Numbered from the stretch's first letter, positions 6,502 through 13,942 are shown. The stretch is DNA of 18,355 bases from Anaerolineales bacterium (GCA_016789485.1 JAEURE010000012.1:1-18355), one strand, 5' to 3'. Program-made: numbers and translations. The notes: generated from the sequence alone by a model not told the origin.

Positions 6502-6551
6502 GTATCAATAAAAAAGACCCGATCAAATAATCGGGTCTTTTTTATTGATAC
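6502..6551. terminator. Bidirectional Rho-independent terminator
   Basis: A perfect 22-bp inverted repeat with a 6-base loop (6524-6529). Its core is GACCCGAT/ATCGGGTC flanked by six A on the left and six T on the right, so it reads as a GC stem plus T-run on both strands. It lies between the convergent ends of modB (6468) and the cytochrome c gene (6558) and should terminate both. Confidence 0.93.
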
Positions 6552-6557
6552 GAGATG

Positions 6558-7244
6558 TCAGGGTGTTGGTGTTGCAGTCGCTTCCACAACAGGGGAAGGA
6601 GTTGTTGTGGGGTCTGGAGCAGGGAGAGCTTTGCCCGCAAAGATTAAGAGGTTGGATGCAATATCATCATGACCAGAGACACCCGCCTTGTCAGTCATGA
6701 CAAAGTCATACAGCAGGGATGATTCCCATGTACCAGCGCCGAGAATATCGGTTCCGTTGGATTCTGCGTTAGCGCGGCGCGAGCCGGCAATGATTCCCGC
6801 ATAGGTACTCAAGTCCAATTGAGCAGATGCGGCAGCTACATCCGCACCATGGCAGGTGACACAGGAACGTGACCCGGAATACCAAAGATTGGATTCAATG
6901 AAGAGCGGCTTGACTTCATCGAATGTCGATTCGCAATTTTGTCCGTTGACATCAATAAATTGGAAGGCATCTGTTTCGGGGGAACCAGCTTCAACCCATG
7001 CACCGAGCAGATCAATAGCAGCGACACGGCATTGGTCGGATGCTGTCGTCTCGCCGCCTTGCATGACAGGCAGGTTTGCAGGGAGCAAGGTTGGAACCGG
7101 GGTACGATCCACAGAGGATGCGCCTCGGTTACACGCCAGCGAGAAGCCGCAAGCGTTGACAAACAGGAATCCCACCCACACAAGAACGCCAACCACAAAA
7201 ACAGTCAACGCGCCGTAAATATATTTTCTTACATCGTCATTCAT
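6558..7244 (-). CDS. Membrane-anchored monoheme cytochrome c, last gene of the ACIII operon
   Basis: A 228-residue protein with one N-terminal transmembrane helix (about residues 9-30), an exported domain with a single heme motif CVTCH (Cys128 to His132), and a Thr/Pro-rich tail ending in ATATPTP. Four other cysteines (32, 38, 72, 104) could form disulfides. Heme ligation by a methionine is likely (the VMTDKAG region is one candidate) but unclear. GGGAGGG lies about 8 bases before the ATG and the actE stop is 13 bases upstream, so it belongs to the operon. It is not a close match to any ACIII subunit I can name; a role as electron acceptor from ActA/ActE is an inference. Low-complexity Thr/Pro tails are common in Anaerolineae exported proteins. 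Confidence 0.8.
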   Translation of the reverse strand: MNDDVRKYIYGALTVFVVGVLVWVGFLFVNACGFSLACNRGASSVDRTPVPTLLPANLPVMQGGETTASDQCRVAAIDLLGAWVEAGSPETDAFQFIDVNGQNCESTFDEVKPLFIESNLWYSGSRSCVTCHGADVAAASAQLDLSTYAGIIAGSRRANAESNGTDILGAGTWESSLLYDFVMTDKAGVSGHDDIASNLLIFAGKALPAPDPTTTPSPVVEATATPTP

Positions 7245-7257
7245 TTATGGTCCCTCC

Positions 7258-7836
7258 CTATTGTCCATCTGGGGCTTGAAGCGTACGAATGTAATTAACC
7301 ACATCCCAACGCTCACGCACAGTAAGATTTTCATTCAAGGGCGGCATCTGCCCGGAAAATTCAACATCGGGGAATAATGAGTTGTTCGGGTTAAAGATGC
7401 CGTTGGAGATGGTTAGGAATAAACTGCCGTCGGTCTTGCTCTGGACCAATTCGCTAGTGAGATTGGCGGGTTTTTTCTTAACCAGGAAAGCGGAAATCGT
7501 ACCATTGCCCTGTCCACCATCACCGTGACACATCTGGCAATGGATGGAGTACAACTGAGCGCCGCGCGCAATGGATGTCTCATCCGCAGGGACGGGGTTT
7601 GTAGGAGCGCCTTCACCGGGGATGTACGCGGCGCCTTCCACTGGAATGGATTGAGCAGGCACAGGCAAAGGACCCGCCCCCGTGACCATATCCACGTCCT
7701 GATTGCCGAAGGAGGGCTGAATCTCCATGAAGACGATCCAGTCAATTTTGATTACATCGTAGGCAAAGGTCATCAACGCGCCAACCAGCACGCCGAGAAC
7801 TGCAAATACGCCGACAAGTTGTTTAAAGAGTCTCAT
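7258..7836 (-). CDS. actE: ACIII subunit ActE, monoheme cytochrome c
   Basis: A 192-residue exported cytochrome with an N-terminal membrane helix (about residues 6-26) and a class I cytochrome c domain at about 85-190: ARGAQLYSIHCQMCHGDGG with heme Cys100, Cys103 and His104, and SGQMPPLNE providing the axial methionine, then the C-terminal helix RERWDVVNYIRTLQ. Its position right after actD, with an ATGA overlap, matches ActE in ACIII operons. It would accept electrons from the pentaheme subunit and pass them to a soluble carrier or oxidase. Confidence 0.88.
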   Translation of the reverse strand: MRLFKQLVGVFAVLGVLVGALMTFAYDVIKIDWIVFMEIQPSFGNQDVDMVTGAGPLPVPAQSIPVEGAAYIPGEGAPTNPVPADETSIARGAQLYSIHCQMCHGDGGQGNGTISAFLVKKKPANLTSELVQSKTDGSLFLTISNGIFNPNNSLFPDVEFSGQMPPLNENLTVRERWDVVNYIRTLQAPDGQ

Positions 7837-8366
7837 AGGTGTTGCGCCTCCGCAGGATTTACGGATTCAGCGCCCATTTTCTTCAAAGCGTCCGTAACTT
7901 TCTTTTCTTCCACATGCGAGCATTCAACGAGGATGGCGATCTTGCCGTCGCTGACTTCGGGGACATATTTCATGGGGCGATAGTTCGGGAAGAAGCTATC
8001 GAGAAACACGCCCAGAAAGGTGGAGAGTAACATGCCAAGCATGGTCAACTCGAACAAGACAACCACGGTGGGGGGGCCGGGAATAAAAGCTTGTGTACTC
8101 ACCTTGATTGGATATGGGTAAAGATATGGCGTGATGAAGGCGAGGAAGAATCCTGCGCCAAACCCAAGGATGGCGCCGCCCATGGCGATGCGCGGAACAT
8201 TCGTCCACTGGCTGGGACGGCCAAGCATGGCTTCGGTAACGGGAATACCAGAGATGATATTCATACATTCGTCATGAACACCAATGGAGCGGAGATGCTC
8301 AATGGCGTTTGCAGCAGGCTCGAGGTCCGGAAAGACCGCCAACAAATCTACTTTAGATTCGGTCAT
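7833..8366 (-). CDS. actD: ACIII subunit ActD (DUF3341 membrane protein)
   Basis: A 177-residue protein. The N-terminal soluble part (LLAVFPDLEPAANAIEHLRS) is a small ferredoxin-like alpha/beta domain and two transmembrane helices follow (about 68-88 and 108-130), then a short C-terminal domain ending in KKMGAESVNPAE. This is the DUF3341 layout of ActD, a structural membrane subunit without cofactor. I place the start at the ATG at 8366, which has AGGAGG 8 bases upstream and leaves 10 bases after the actC stop; a longer frame to 8417 would overlap actC. The stop overlaps the actE start. Confidence 0.88.
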   Translation of the reverse strand: MTESKVDLLAVFPDLEPAANAIEHLRSIGVHDECMNIISGIPVTEAMLGRPSQWTNVPRIAMGGAILGFGAGFFLAFITPYLYPYPIKVSTQAFIPGPPTVVVLFELTMLGMLLSTFLGVFLDSFFPNYRPMKYVPEVSDGKIAILVECSHVEEKKVTDALKKMGAESVNPAEAQHL

Positions 8367-8376
8367 TTCAATCCTC

Positions 8377-9828
8377 CTATTCCAATTCGCTGACCGATAC
8401 AACGGTCTCGCGTCCAAATTTTTTCAATTCGTGCGCCATCTGACCTTCCTGCACTTCCCAAACCGGGATGAGAGGAATGAGCTTTGAAGCGATCATGTAG
8501 AGCAGGATGAACAATGCTACTGTACCAATACCCATGGGAACTTCGATACCAGGCTCATACAGGCGCCAAGTGAATGGCATACGATTGATCGTAACAGAGA
8601 TTGGGATAATGATATACCGTTCGAACCACATGCCAACGTTGATGATGATGCCAACCGTACCAACGAGCCAGGGAGTGGCACGCCATTTCGGATTCCACAA
8701 AATTGCCCAGGGAATTGCCACATTACAAATCAGCATTGCGAACCACATCCAACCCATGGGACCGGCTTCGTGGAAGTGAAGCAGTTGCTGCGTCCACTTA
8801 TCCCCACCATACCATTGGACCATATAATCATTGAAAAAGAAGTATGCCCATGCCATTGAGATGATGAGCATAAGTTTTCCAATAGCGTCGAAATGTTCGG
8901 CGCGGATGAAGTATTTCATATGTTTCATCGTGCCACGGATCACGGCGAGAACTACGATAGCTGCACCCATACCTGAGTGTAGCGCGCCGACGATGAAGTA
9001 GGGACCGAAGATAGTGGAAGACCAACCAGGGCGGGTTGCAGCGGCAAAGTCCCAGGACACGATAGTGTGCACCGAAAACATGACCGGGATAATGGCGAAG
9101 GCGAAGATGTTCATCGCATTGCGCAGATGAGTCCACTCCCCTTCTGTACCGCGGAAGCCGAGAGCAAGAGTCTTGTAGAAGGTCTTGCGCCAGCCAGTGG
9201 AACGGTCACGTGCCATGGCTACATCCGGGATAAGCGGCAGGAATAGATACATGGTCGAAGAGAGCAAATAAGTAGTAATGGCGAGCAAGTCCCAGGTGAG
9301 GGGGGAATGCAGATTGGGCCACAACATACGCTGATTCGGATAAGGCATGAGCCAGTAGGCGAGCCAGACGCGGCCCATGTGCATAAAAATGCTGAAACCC
9401 GCCTGCACCAAACCGAAAGTGGTCATCAACTCTGCCGCGCGGGTGAATGGGCGGCGGAACTCAGCACGAAACACGCGCAGGATCGCGGAGATGAATGTCC
9501 CTGCATGGCTGATGCCTATCCAAAACACGGTATTGACGAGAAAAATGCCCCAATAATCTGGGCGCATCACACCAGCCTCGCCCTGACCTTTCATGATCAG
9601 GATGCTCCACTTATAAAACAGGAAATATACAACAATAAAACTGAGAATACCCACAACCAGCCAGTATTTCCATGTGGGCTTTTCGAGCATGGATTCCATG
9701 ACCATGTCGTTCATTTGCCCGCGAGGAAGCGGATCGAGCATCAAATGTTTTTCGCGGAGGTGCTCTTCGCTATGGCCGTTATGCCGCCCAGCCGGAGCAT
9801 GTTCCGCATGTTTTTTGTCGTATGCCAT
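8377..9828 (-). CDS. actC: ACIII subunit ActC, NrfD-like quinol-oxidising membrane protein
   Basis: A 483-residue integral membrane protein with about ten transmembrane helices after a His-rich soluble N-terminus (residues 1-50). NrfD/PsrC-like features include FWIGISHAGTFISAILR in the second helix region, where ACIII binds quinone near conserved His/Asp, and RAEFRRPFTRAAELMT after it. ActC is the proposed quinol site of the complex and takes part in proton translocation. A GGGAGGG ribosome binding site precedes the ATG, and the actB2 stop is 2 bases upstream. Length and neighbours agree with ACIII; the same fold occurs in Qrc and polysulfide reductase complexes, but actD and actE downstream favour ACIII. 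Confidence 0.92.
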   Translation of the reverse strand: MAYDKKHAEHAPAGRHNGHSEEHLREKHLMLDPLPRGQMNDMVMESMLEKPTWKYWLVVGILSFIVVYFLFYKWSILIMKGQGEAGVMRPDYWGIFLVNTVFWIGISHAGTFISAILRVFRAEFRRPFTRAAELMTTFGLVQAGFSIFMHMGRVWLAYWLMPYPNQRMLWPNLHSPLTWDLLAITTYLLSSTMYLFLPLIPDVAMARDRSTGWRKTFYKTLALGFRGTEGEWTHLRNAMNIFAFAIIPVMFSVHTIVSWDFAAATRPGWSSTIFGPYFIVGALHSGMGAAIVVLAVIRGTMKHMKYFIRAEHFDAIGKLMLIISMAWAYFFFNDYMVQWYGGDKWTQQLLHFHEAGPMGWMWFAMLICNVAIPWAILWNPKWRATPWLVGTVGIIINVGMWFERYIIIPISVTINRMPFTWRLYEPGIEVPMGIGTVALFILLYMIASKLIPLIPVWEVQEGQMAHELKKFGRETVVSVSELE

Positions 9829-9830
9829 AA

Positions 9831-10571
9831 TTACCCTCCCTTGAAGTAGGTCACGTTGGGAAGCGTGCCAAGTTCTTCAAGATGTTTTACACCGTGGCTT
9901 CGCTTTGCCAGTTGAGAAACCATGCTTTCAGGATCATCCACACGACCGAAGGTGATGGCATTTGCCGGGCAGGCCTGCGCGCAGGCGGTTGTAAATTCAC
10001 CATCTGCAACTTCGCGGCCTTCAGATTTCGCCTTGTCCTGCGCCTTATGGATGCGCTGGATACAGAATGTGCATTTTTCCATCACACCCATGCGGCGGAC
10101 GGTCACATCAGGATTGAACTGATTGGGCAAAGGCTCAGGGCGTTGATAATCACGCCAGTTGAAAGAACGGACCTGATATGGACAGTTGTTCGCACAATAA
10201 CGTGTACCCACACAGCGGTTATACACTTGCAGGTTGAGCTGTTCAGCCTGTGAATGGACTGTTGCAAACGCAGGACAGACCGGTTCGCAGGTAGCATGCC
10301 CACATTGCTGGCACAACATTGGCTGGTTCGCGGTCATCTTCACTTCAGGATATTCTCCCTCCCAGAAGCGTTCAATGCGGATCCAGTGCATGGAACGACC
10401 ATACCCAGAGTCCTCTTCACCGACGAAGGTAATATTATTTTCCATGGCGCAGGCAGCTACACAAGCCTGACAACCCGTACAAATATCCTGATCAATGACC
10501 ATGCCCCATTTGCCAGTTTGCTCTTCGCCAAGTTTAACTTCAGAAATTTTCAAATCACTTAAAGTCACCAT
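9831..10571 (-). CDS. actB2: ACIII subunit ActB2, four-cluster ferredoxin (split from ActB)
   Basis: A 246-residue iron-sulfur protein that wires the quinol site to the heme subunits. Four cysteine groups are visible in order: CTGCQACVAAC (residues 31-41), CQQCGHATCEPVC (about 87-99), CVGTRYCANNCPY, which has only three cysteines and so fits a [3Fe-4S] or shared site, and CTFC with the distal CAQACPANAITFG. In Chloroflexus-type ACIII this domain is the C-terminal half of a single ActB; here it is a separate gene with its own ATG 2 bases after the actB1 stop and a GGAG in the actB1 end as ribosome binding site. No twin-arginine signal is present, so it would be exported together with ActB1. 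Confidence 0.9.
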   Translation of the reverse strand: MVTLSDLKISEVKLGEEQTGKWGMVIDQDICTGCQACVAACAMENNITFVGEEDSGYGRSMHWIRIERFWEGEYPEVKMTANQPMLCQQCGHATCEPVCPAFATVHSQAEQLNLQVYNRCVGTRYCANNCPYQVRSFNWRDYQRPEPLPNQFNPDVTVRRMGVMEKCTFCIQRIHKAQDKAKSEGREVADGEFTTACAQACPANAITFGRVDDPESMVSQLAKRSHGVKHLEELGTLPNVTYFKGG

Positions 10572-10573
10572 AA

Positions 10574-12763
10574 TTAATGCTCCTCACCAAGACCGATGCC
10601 ATACACGCCCATGATACTTTCAAGGCGAGACAATGGCTTCTTCACACCGGTCTTTTCGACTTTGACTTTCATACCAGCAAATGCCAGATCGCCAGCTTCG
10701 TTAAAATGTTGACCAAGCAGATCAGCGGGATTCACACCGCGATTTTCAGCATATCTTCCATATGCAGTGTGACCCTGCCCAAAAGGAATCGCGATCGTAT
10801 CCGGGCGGATAGCTGGGTACAAATAAACCGGCACTTCCAACTCCCCGGCTTCGCTCACGATCCTCACCACATCATCGTTTTCAATCCCCAATTCATGAGC
10901 CGTTTCAGGATTCATCTCAACCCATGTATTCCACATGACAGTGGTTGTAGGATCAGGCAGTTCCTGAAGCCAGGGCTTGTTCGCGCCAGCCTCAGCCAAA
11001 GTCGGGGAAACGAACGGCACAAAGAAAAACTCTCCTTCACCGGCAAATTCCGCTTCTTCAGCAGAAATCTCGCGGTTGAGCGCATCTCCAGCCTTGGGAG
11101 CAACTCGTTCATCAGAGTTCTTCCAGTACCCGCCATGCTGCTGGAAATACGCCATAAAGGTCGCAAGGTCTGGAGCGGAGATCGAGCCGTCTACTTCACC
11201 CATCAACGCGGAAACTTTGCCATTCAAAAATTCAACTTCATCTTTGAACGGCAATGCAGAAGCAAAGGAACCGCCTGCCAGTTGAGCGGCGGTGATCAAC
11301 ACATCTACCGTGGCGCGGGTATTGTAATAGGGAGAAACGACGGGCTGTGCACCGGACAAAACAGGTTGAGCCGAACCGGTGGCAACACGTTGATACCCCC
11401 ATGATTCGAGACCGTGGTGGTCGGGGAAGACGTAATCCGCTTCACGCGCAGTTTCATCTGGGAAGGTTGCAAAGGAAATGATCTGGCTGACAGATTTGCT
11501 CGCGCCTCCAAACCCAAGCGCAGTCGGCAATTCAAATAAAGGATTGACGCCATGCACGAACAAAACCTTGATCTTGCCATCAGCCATTTTCTGAACAAAC
11601 TCCTGCATTTCCTGAGCAGAAGCAGGGCGTTGATATTCGCTCTGGTTCGGGGCGAGAGGTGAAAGATACACTCCACCTGGCTTGCCAAAGTTATCAGAGA
11701 TGGCGTTCAAAGCAAGAACAGCCTCAGCTACTGCAAGACCGTTGCTCTGGCCAAGTGCTGGCCCGCCGGGGATGGCAAGTGCGCCATTCGAACCAGCAAA
11801 CATTCCAGCAAGGTGTTCGAGGGTTTCAAGTTTGATGCCGGATTTTGAGGCAGTGTCAATCGGGTCCACATTTTCAAAAGCACGGGGCATTGCGCCGCCG
11901 CGAATCTCAGAGGCGAGTTTGCCAATGGCAAGAGCGACCAATGCCTCGGTCCCAGGGCGAAGCGGAATCCATTCATCCGCCTTGCCGCCAGTCTGGGACA
12001 TGCGTGATTCAAACTGCACGAATTTGCCGCGCATCTTTGTCTTCGCCTCACGCAGACCTGCAAATCCACGAGTGTATGAAACCGGGGAAAGCCAGGTTTC
12101 AAGGAAGTTCGCGCCAAAGGAAAAGACCACCTGCGCCCCACCCACGTCGAAGAATGGCAGGCTGGCTTCGCCAAAAAGATTTTCAGCGGCTTTACTTAAA
12201 GTGGCACGGGCTTCGAACATACCCAGCGCACCAAAGCGGAGCGGAGCGTTCATACCGGTTGCGCTTGCAAGGTCAGAAACGAGGTCAAAGAGATGATCGG
12301 GAGCCATGCCCATCAGGAAAGCGATCTCTTCCGGTTTATTATTCTTGAGTGCATCCGCTACCACCTGAATGGCGGCATCCCAATCCATAACTTGTGTCGA
12401 GCCGCTGCCACGTGAACTGCGTTTTTGTGGGTCTGTCACTCGGTCTGGATTATATAAACCATGCAGAGTAGCTTGTCCACGGGCGCAGGTCTTGCCAAGG
12501 TTAAGCGGATTGCCGGCATTGCCTTCAGTTTTGATTGCACGTCCCTGTACGGTGCGGACGATGAGTCCGCAGCCTGCCGCACATTCACGGCATGTAGTGG
12601 CGTAATAAGTGCTCTGACCGTTGTAGTTGTATTCGGGCATCTGCATGTAGGGTTCGCGCTTGACGTAACGCGAGGCAGGCCCACAACCGGTGAGGATGGC
12701 GGAAGTCGCCGCGCCTACACCAGCCAGTTTTAGAAAATCACGCCGGGAAAATTTTTCGCTCAT
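10574..12763 (-). CDS. actB1: ACIII subunit ActB1, molybdopterin-oxidoreductase-like (CISM) protein
   Basis: A 729-residue exported protein of the complex-iron-sulfur-molybdoenzyme fold. The N-terminus is a twin-arginine signal (SRRDFLKLAGVGA) that ends in a lipobox-like ILTGC (Cys27), so the mature protein may be lipid-anchored. A cluster motif CRECAAGCG plus KTCARGQ (Cys58, Cys61, Cys65, Cys93) looks able to bind [4Fe-4S]. These and Cys27 are the only cysteines in the chain, so no Cys or Sec is available as molybdenum ligand. A molybdopterin dinucleotide-binding-type C-terminal domain is recognisable (MNPETAHELGIENDDVVRI). The start at 12763 is supported by AAGGA; upstream in-frame codons overlap actA. 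In characterised ACIII this subunit has no molybdenum cofactor. Confidence 0.9.
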   Translation of the reverse strand: MSEKFSRRDFLKLAGVGAATSAILTGCGPASRYVKREPYMQMPEYNYNGQSTYYATTCRECAAGCGLIVRTVQGRAIKTEGNAGNPLNLGKTCARGQATLHGLYNPDRVTDPQKRSSRGSGSTQVMDWDAAIQVVADALKNNKPEEIAFLMGMAPDHLFDLVSDLASATGMNAPLRFGALGMFEARATLSKAAENLFGEASLPFFDVGGAQVVFSFGANFLETWLSPVSYTRGFAGLREAKTKMRGKFVQFESRMSQTGGKADEWIPLRPGTEALVALAIGKLASEIRGGAMPRAFENVDPIDTASKSGIKLETLEHLAGMFAGSNGALAIPGGPALGQSNGLAVAEAVLALNAISDNFGKPGGVYLSPLAPNQSEYQRPASAQEMQEFVQKMADGKIKVLFVHGVNPLFELPTALGFGGASKSVSQIISFATFPDETAREADYVFPDHHGLESWGYQRVATGSAQPVLSGAQPVVSPYYNTRATVDVLITAAQLAGGSFASALPFKDEVEFLNGKVSALMGEVDGSISAPDLATFMAYFQQHGGYWKNSDERVAPKAGDALNREISAEEAEFAGEGEFFFVPFVSPTLAEAGANKPWLQELPDPTTTVMWNTWVEMNPETAHELGIENDDVVRIVSEAGELEVPVYLYPAIRPDTIAIPFGQGHTAYGRYAENRGVNPADLLGQHFNEAGDLAFAGMKVKVEKTGVKKPLSRLESIMGVYGIGLGEEH

Positions 12764-12783
12764 ATTGATTCCTTTCGCCCGGT

Positions 12784-13338
12784 CTAATAATGACAAGTGC
12801 CGCAGTCACTGAGCTTGACCAGTTTCTCATGGTCTTCACCAGCAGACTCGACATGACAGTTCAAACACCAGCCCATGTTGAACACTTGTGGGTTTTGAGC
12901 AATGGTCACCTTGGACATATCGCCATGGCAATCTTCGCAATTCTTCCCCGCCGCAATATGCGCCCTATGGTTGAACTGTACAAAGTCCGGCACTTGCGCA
13001 ACAGGCACCCACTGAATGGGCGTACCGCTTTGTACGGCTTCCTTCAGCGGCGCAAGAAGCGCGCTGGTTTCCGTCTTGGCGATCTGGTTATGGCACGCCC
13101 AACACTTGGCTTGAGATGGTAAGCCAGCCGCCGGCCCCTTGGATGCACCAGGGTGACAGTACAGGCATTGAATCCCAAAGGCAACATGAGTCTGATGAGG
13201 GAACTGAATGGGCTGCTCCGGCGCCTGCTGTGTTGTATAGATCCCGTACGCTGCGATACTGAACAGCGTCAGGACAGTGATCCCCACCGCAATCAGTCCG
13301 AGTGGCTGTTTCAGCCAGTCAAAAATACTTTTGATCAT
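12784..13338 (-). CDS. actA: ACIII subunit ActA, pentaheme cytochrome c
   Basis: A 184-residue protein with a single N-terminal transmembrane helix (about residues 10-35) and five CXXCH heme motifs in the exported part: CLYCH, CWACH, CEDCH, CLNCH and CGTCH at the extreme C-terminus. Extra histidines (FPHQTH, FNHRAH) are the expected axial ligands. The pentaheme count and length match ActA; QrcA-like proteins have six hemes. I use the ATG at 13338 because AGGAG stands 7 bases before it; a longer frame begins at 13365. It is the first subunit gene and is followed after 20 bases by actB1. Confidence 0.92.
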   Translation of the reverse strand: MIKSIFDWLKQPLGLIAVGITVLTLFSIAAYGIYTTQQAPEQPIQFPHQTHVAFGIQCLYCHPGASKGPAAGLPSQAKCWACHNQIAKTETSALLAPLKEAVQSGTPIQWVPVAQVPDFVQFNHRAHIAAGKNCEDCHGDMSKVTIAQNPQVFNMGWCLNCHVESAGEDHEKLVKLSDCGTCHY

Positions 13339-13368
13339 GGATGCTCCTGAAATAGACTTAAGCACAAA

Positions 13369-13391
13369 GCCGCCGTTAAAAAAACGGCGGC
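13369..13391. other. GC-rich hairpin between the small ORF and actA
   Basis: A perfect 9-bp inverted repeat, GCCGCCGTT / AACGGCGGC, with a 5-base loop. On the minus strand it lies 30 bases before the actA start. The T-run sits in the loop and the downstream flank is only TTTG, so it is a poor classical terminator. An attenuator, RNA stabiliser or processing site in the act leader is possible. Confidence 0.55.
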
Positions 13392-13405
13392 AAAGGCTGA
13401 ATTAC

Positions 13406-13528
13406 TTACTCAATACAACGAAAACAAAAAGAGGAAAAGGAATCAGGCATGGCATGAATATATACAAAACCCGTCCCGACAAACATCAGGACGAGAATGG
13501 GAAATATAACTTCCATGAATAATTCCAT
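13406..13528 (-). CDS. Possible 40-residue single-helix membrane protein upstream of actA
   Basis: A short frame with a start at 13528 preceded by GGAG at 7 bases. The peptide is a single hydrophobic helix (EVIFPILVLMFVGTGFVYIHAM) with a short tail carrying two cysteines (SFCFRC). It lies on the actA strand, 67 bases before the actA start, with a perfect TATAAT at 13588-13583 upstream (no good -35). It resembles the tiny subunits of respiratory complexes in size and layout, but I recognise no family; the frame could be extended to 13612 without a ribosome binding site. Moderate to low confidence. Confidence 0.4.
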   Translation of the reverse strand: MELFMEVIFPILVLMFVGTGFVYIHAMPDSFSSFCFRCIE

Positions 13529-13582
13529 GACACTCTCCATAGTAATCAATTGCCGGCCCTCCGCCAGCAAATAACTCGGCGC

Positions 13583-13588
13583 ATTATA
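13583..13588 (-). promoter_or_regulatory. -10-like box upstream of the act operon
   Basis: A perfect TATAAT on the minus strand about 55 bases before the small ORF and about 245 bases before actA. A second perfect TATAAT lies at 13629-13624. Neither has a convincing TTGACA-like -35 at 16-18 bases, so promoter identity is tentative; the region is the obvious place for the act operon promoter because it separates divergent genes. Confidence 0.35.
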
Positions 13589-13637
13589 CATTGAAAGTGC
13601 AAAAAAGTACATATAAGGGCTAAATTATACTCTTTCG

Positions 13638-13913
13638 ATGCATGATACAATTATATCGAACAAACGAATGAAAACAAAACGTATTTCCGCTATCATCCTC
13701 TCGCTATTTATCATCCTTATATTGGTGCTGGTATTTGCAAACGTTACCCAGCCAGTCGCCGCAAATACTGCAACTCTCTCCCTGCAAACCACCCCCACTC
13801 CCCAGGCAGGAGACAGATCGGTAATCGGGTCCACAGACGGGATCCTGGTGATGGGCATCGTGATCGTGCTGATCGTCACCCTGCCGCTTCTATTTCGTAA
13901 AAAAGGAAAATAA
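13638..13913 (+). CDS. Hypothetical small two-helix membrane protein
   Basis: A 91-residue protein not recognised as a family. Residues 17-36 form a first hydrophobic helix (signal or anchor), a Thr/Pro-containing linker follows (LQTTPTPQAGDRS), residues 68-84 are a second helix, and the chain ends in a basic tail FRKKGK. This topology puts the linker outside the membrane with a positive C-terminal anchor. No ribosome binding site is seen before either the ATG at 13638 or that at 13668; a TATACT at 13626-13631 lies exactly 6 bases before the first ATG, suggesting a leaderless transcript. The gene ends in the hairpin shared with the convergent regulator gene. It diverges from the act operon, which may or may not indicate a link. 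Confidence 0.6.
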   Translation: MHDTIISNKRMKTKRISAIILSLFIILILVLVFANVTQPVAANTATLSLQTTPTPQAGDRSVIGSTDGILVMGIVIVLIVTLPLLFRKKGK

Positions 13914-13942
13914 AAAAACAGACAGGCGCTGTCTGTTTTTTT
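13912..13942. terminator. Bidirectional Rho-independent terminator overlapping both stop codons
   Basis: A perfect 14-bp inverted repeat with a 3-base loop (13926-13928); the GC core CAGACAG/CTGTCTG is flanked by seven A and seven T. It touches the last bases of the convergent small membrane protein gene (TAA at 13911-13913) and of the regulator gene (TAA at 13943-13941), so both transcripts end immediately after their coding regions. Confidence 0.9.

Noticed and set aside
9307..9849. 180-codon plus-strand frame opposite actC
   Set aside because: His/Glu-rich low-similarity peptide lying fully inside the actC membrane protein gene; no start signal.
10577..11404. 275-codon plus-strand frame opposite actB1
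   Set aside because: It is the antisense shadow of actB1, whose minus-strand reading has a Tat signal, Fe-S motif and family similarity; the peptide has no recognisable domain and no ribosome binding site.
11682..12348. Two overlapping long plus-strand frames opposite actB1
   Set aside because: Neither shows a domain, and both lie in a confidently coding minus-strand region.
10574..12763. Reading actB1 as a catalytically active molybdoenzyme (polysulfide, arsenate or nitrate reductase)
   Set aside because: No Cys or Sec ligand is available, and the neighbours actA, actC, actD and actE define an ACIII-type complex. A Ser or Asp ligand cannot be excluded by eye.
8377..13338. Quinone reductase complex Qrc instead of ACIII
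   Set aside because: Split B and C-type genes resemble Qrc, but the cytochrome has five not six heme motifs and DUF3341 actD and cytochrome actE are present, which Qrc lacks.
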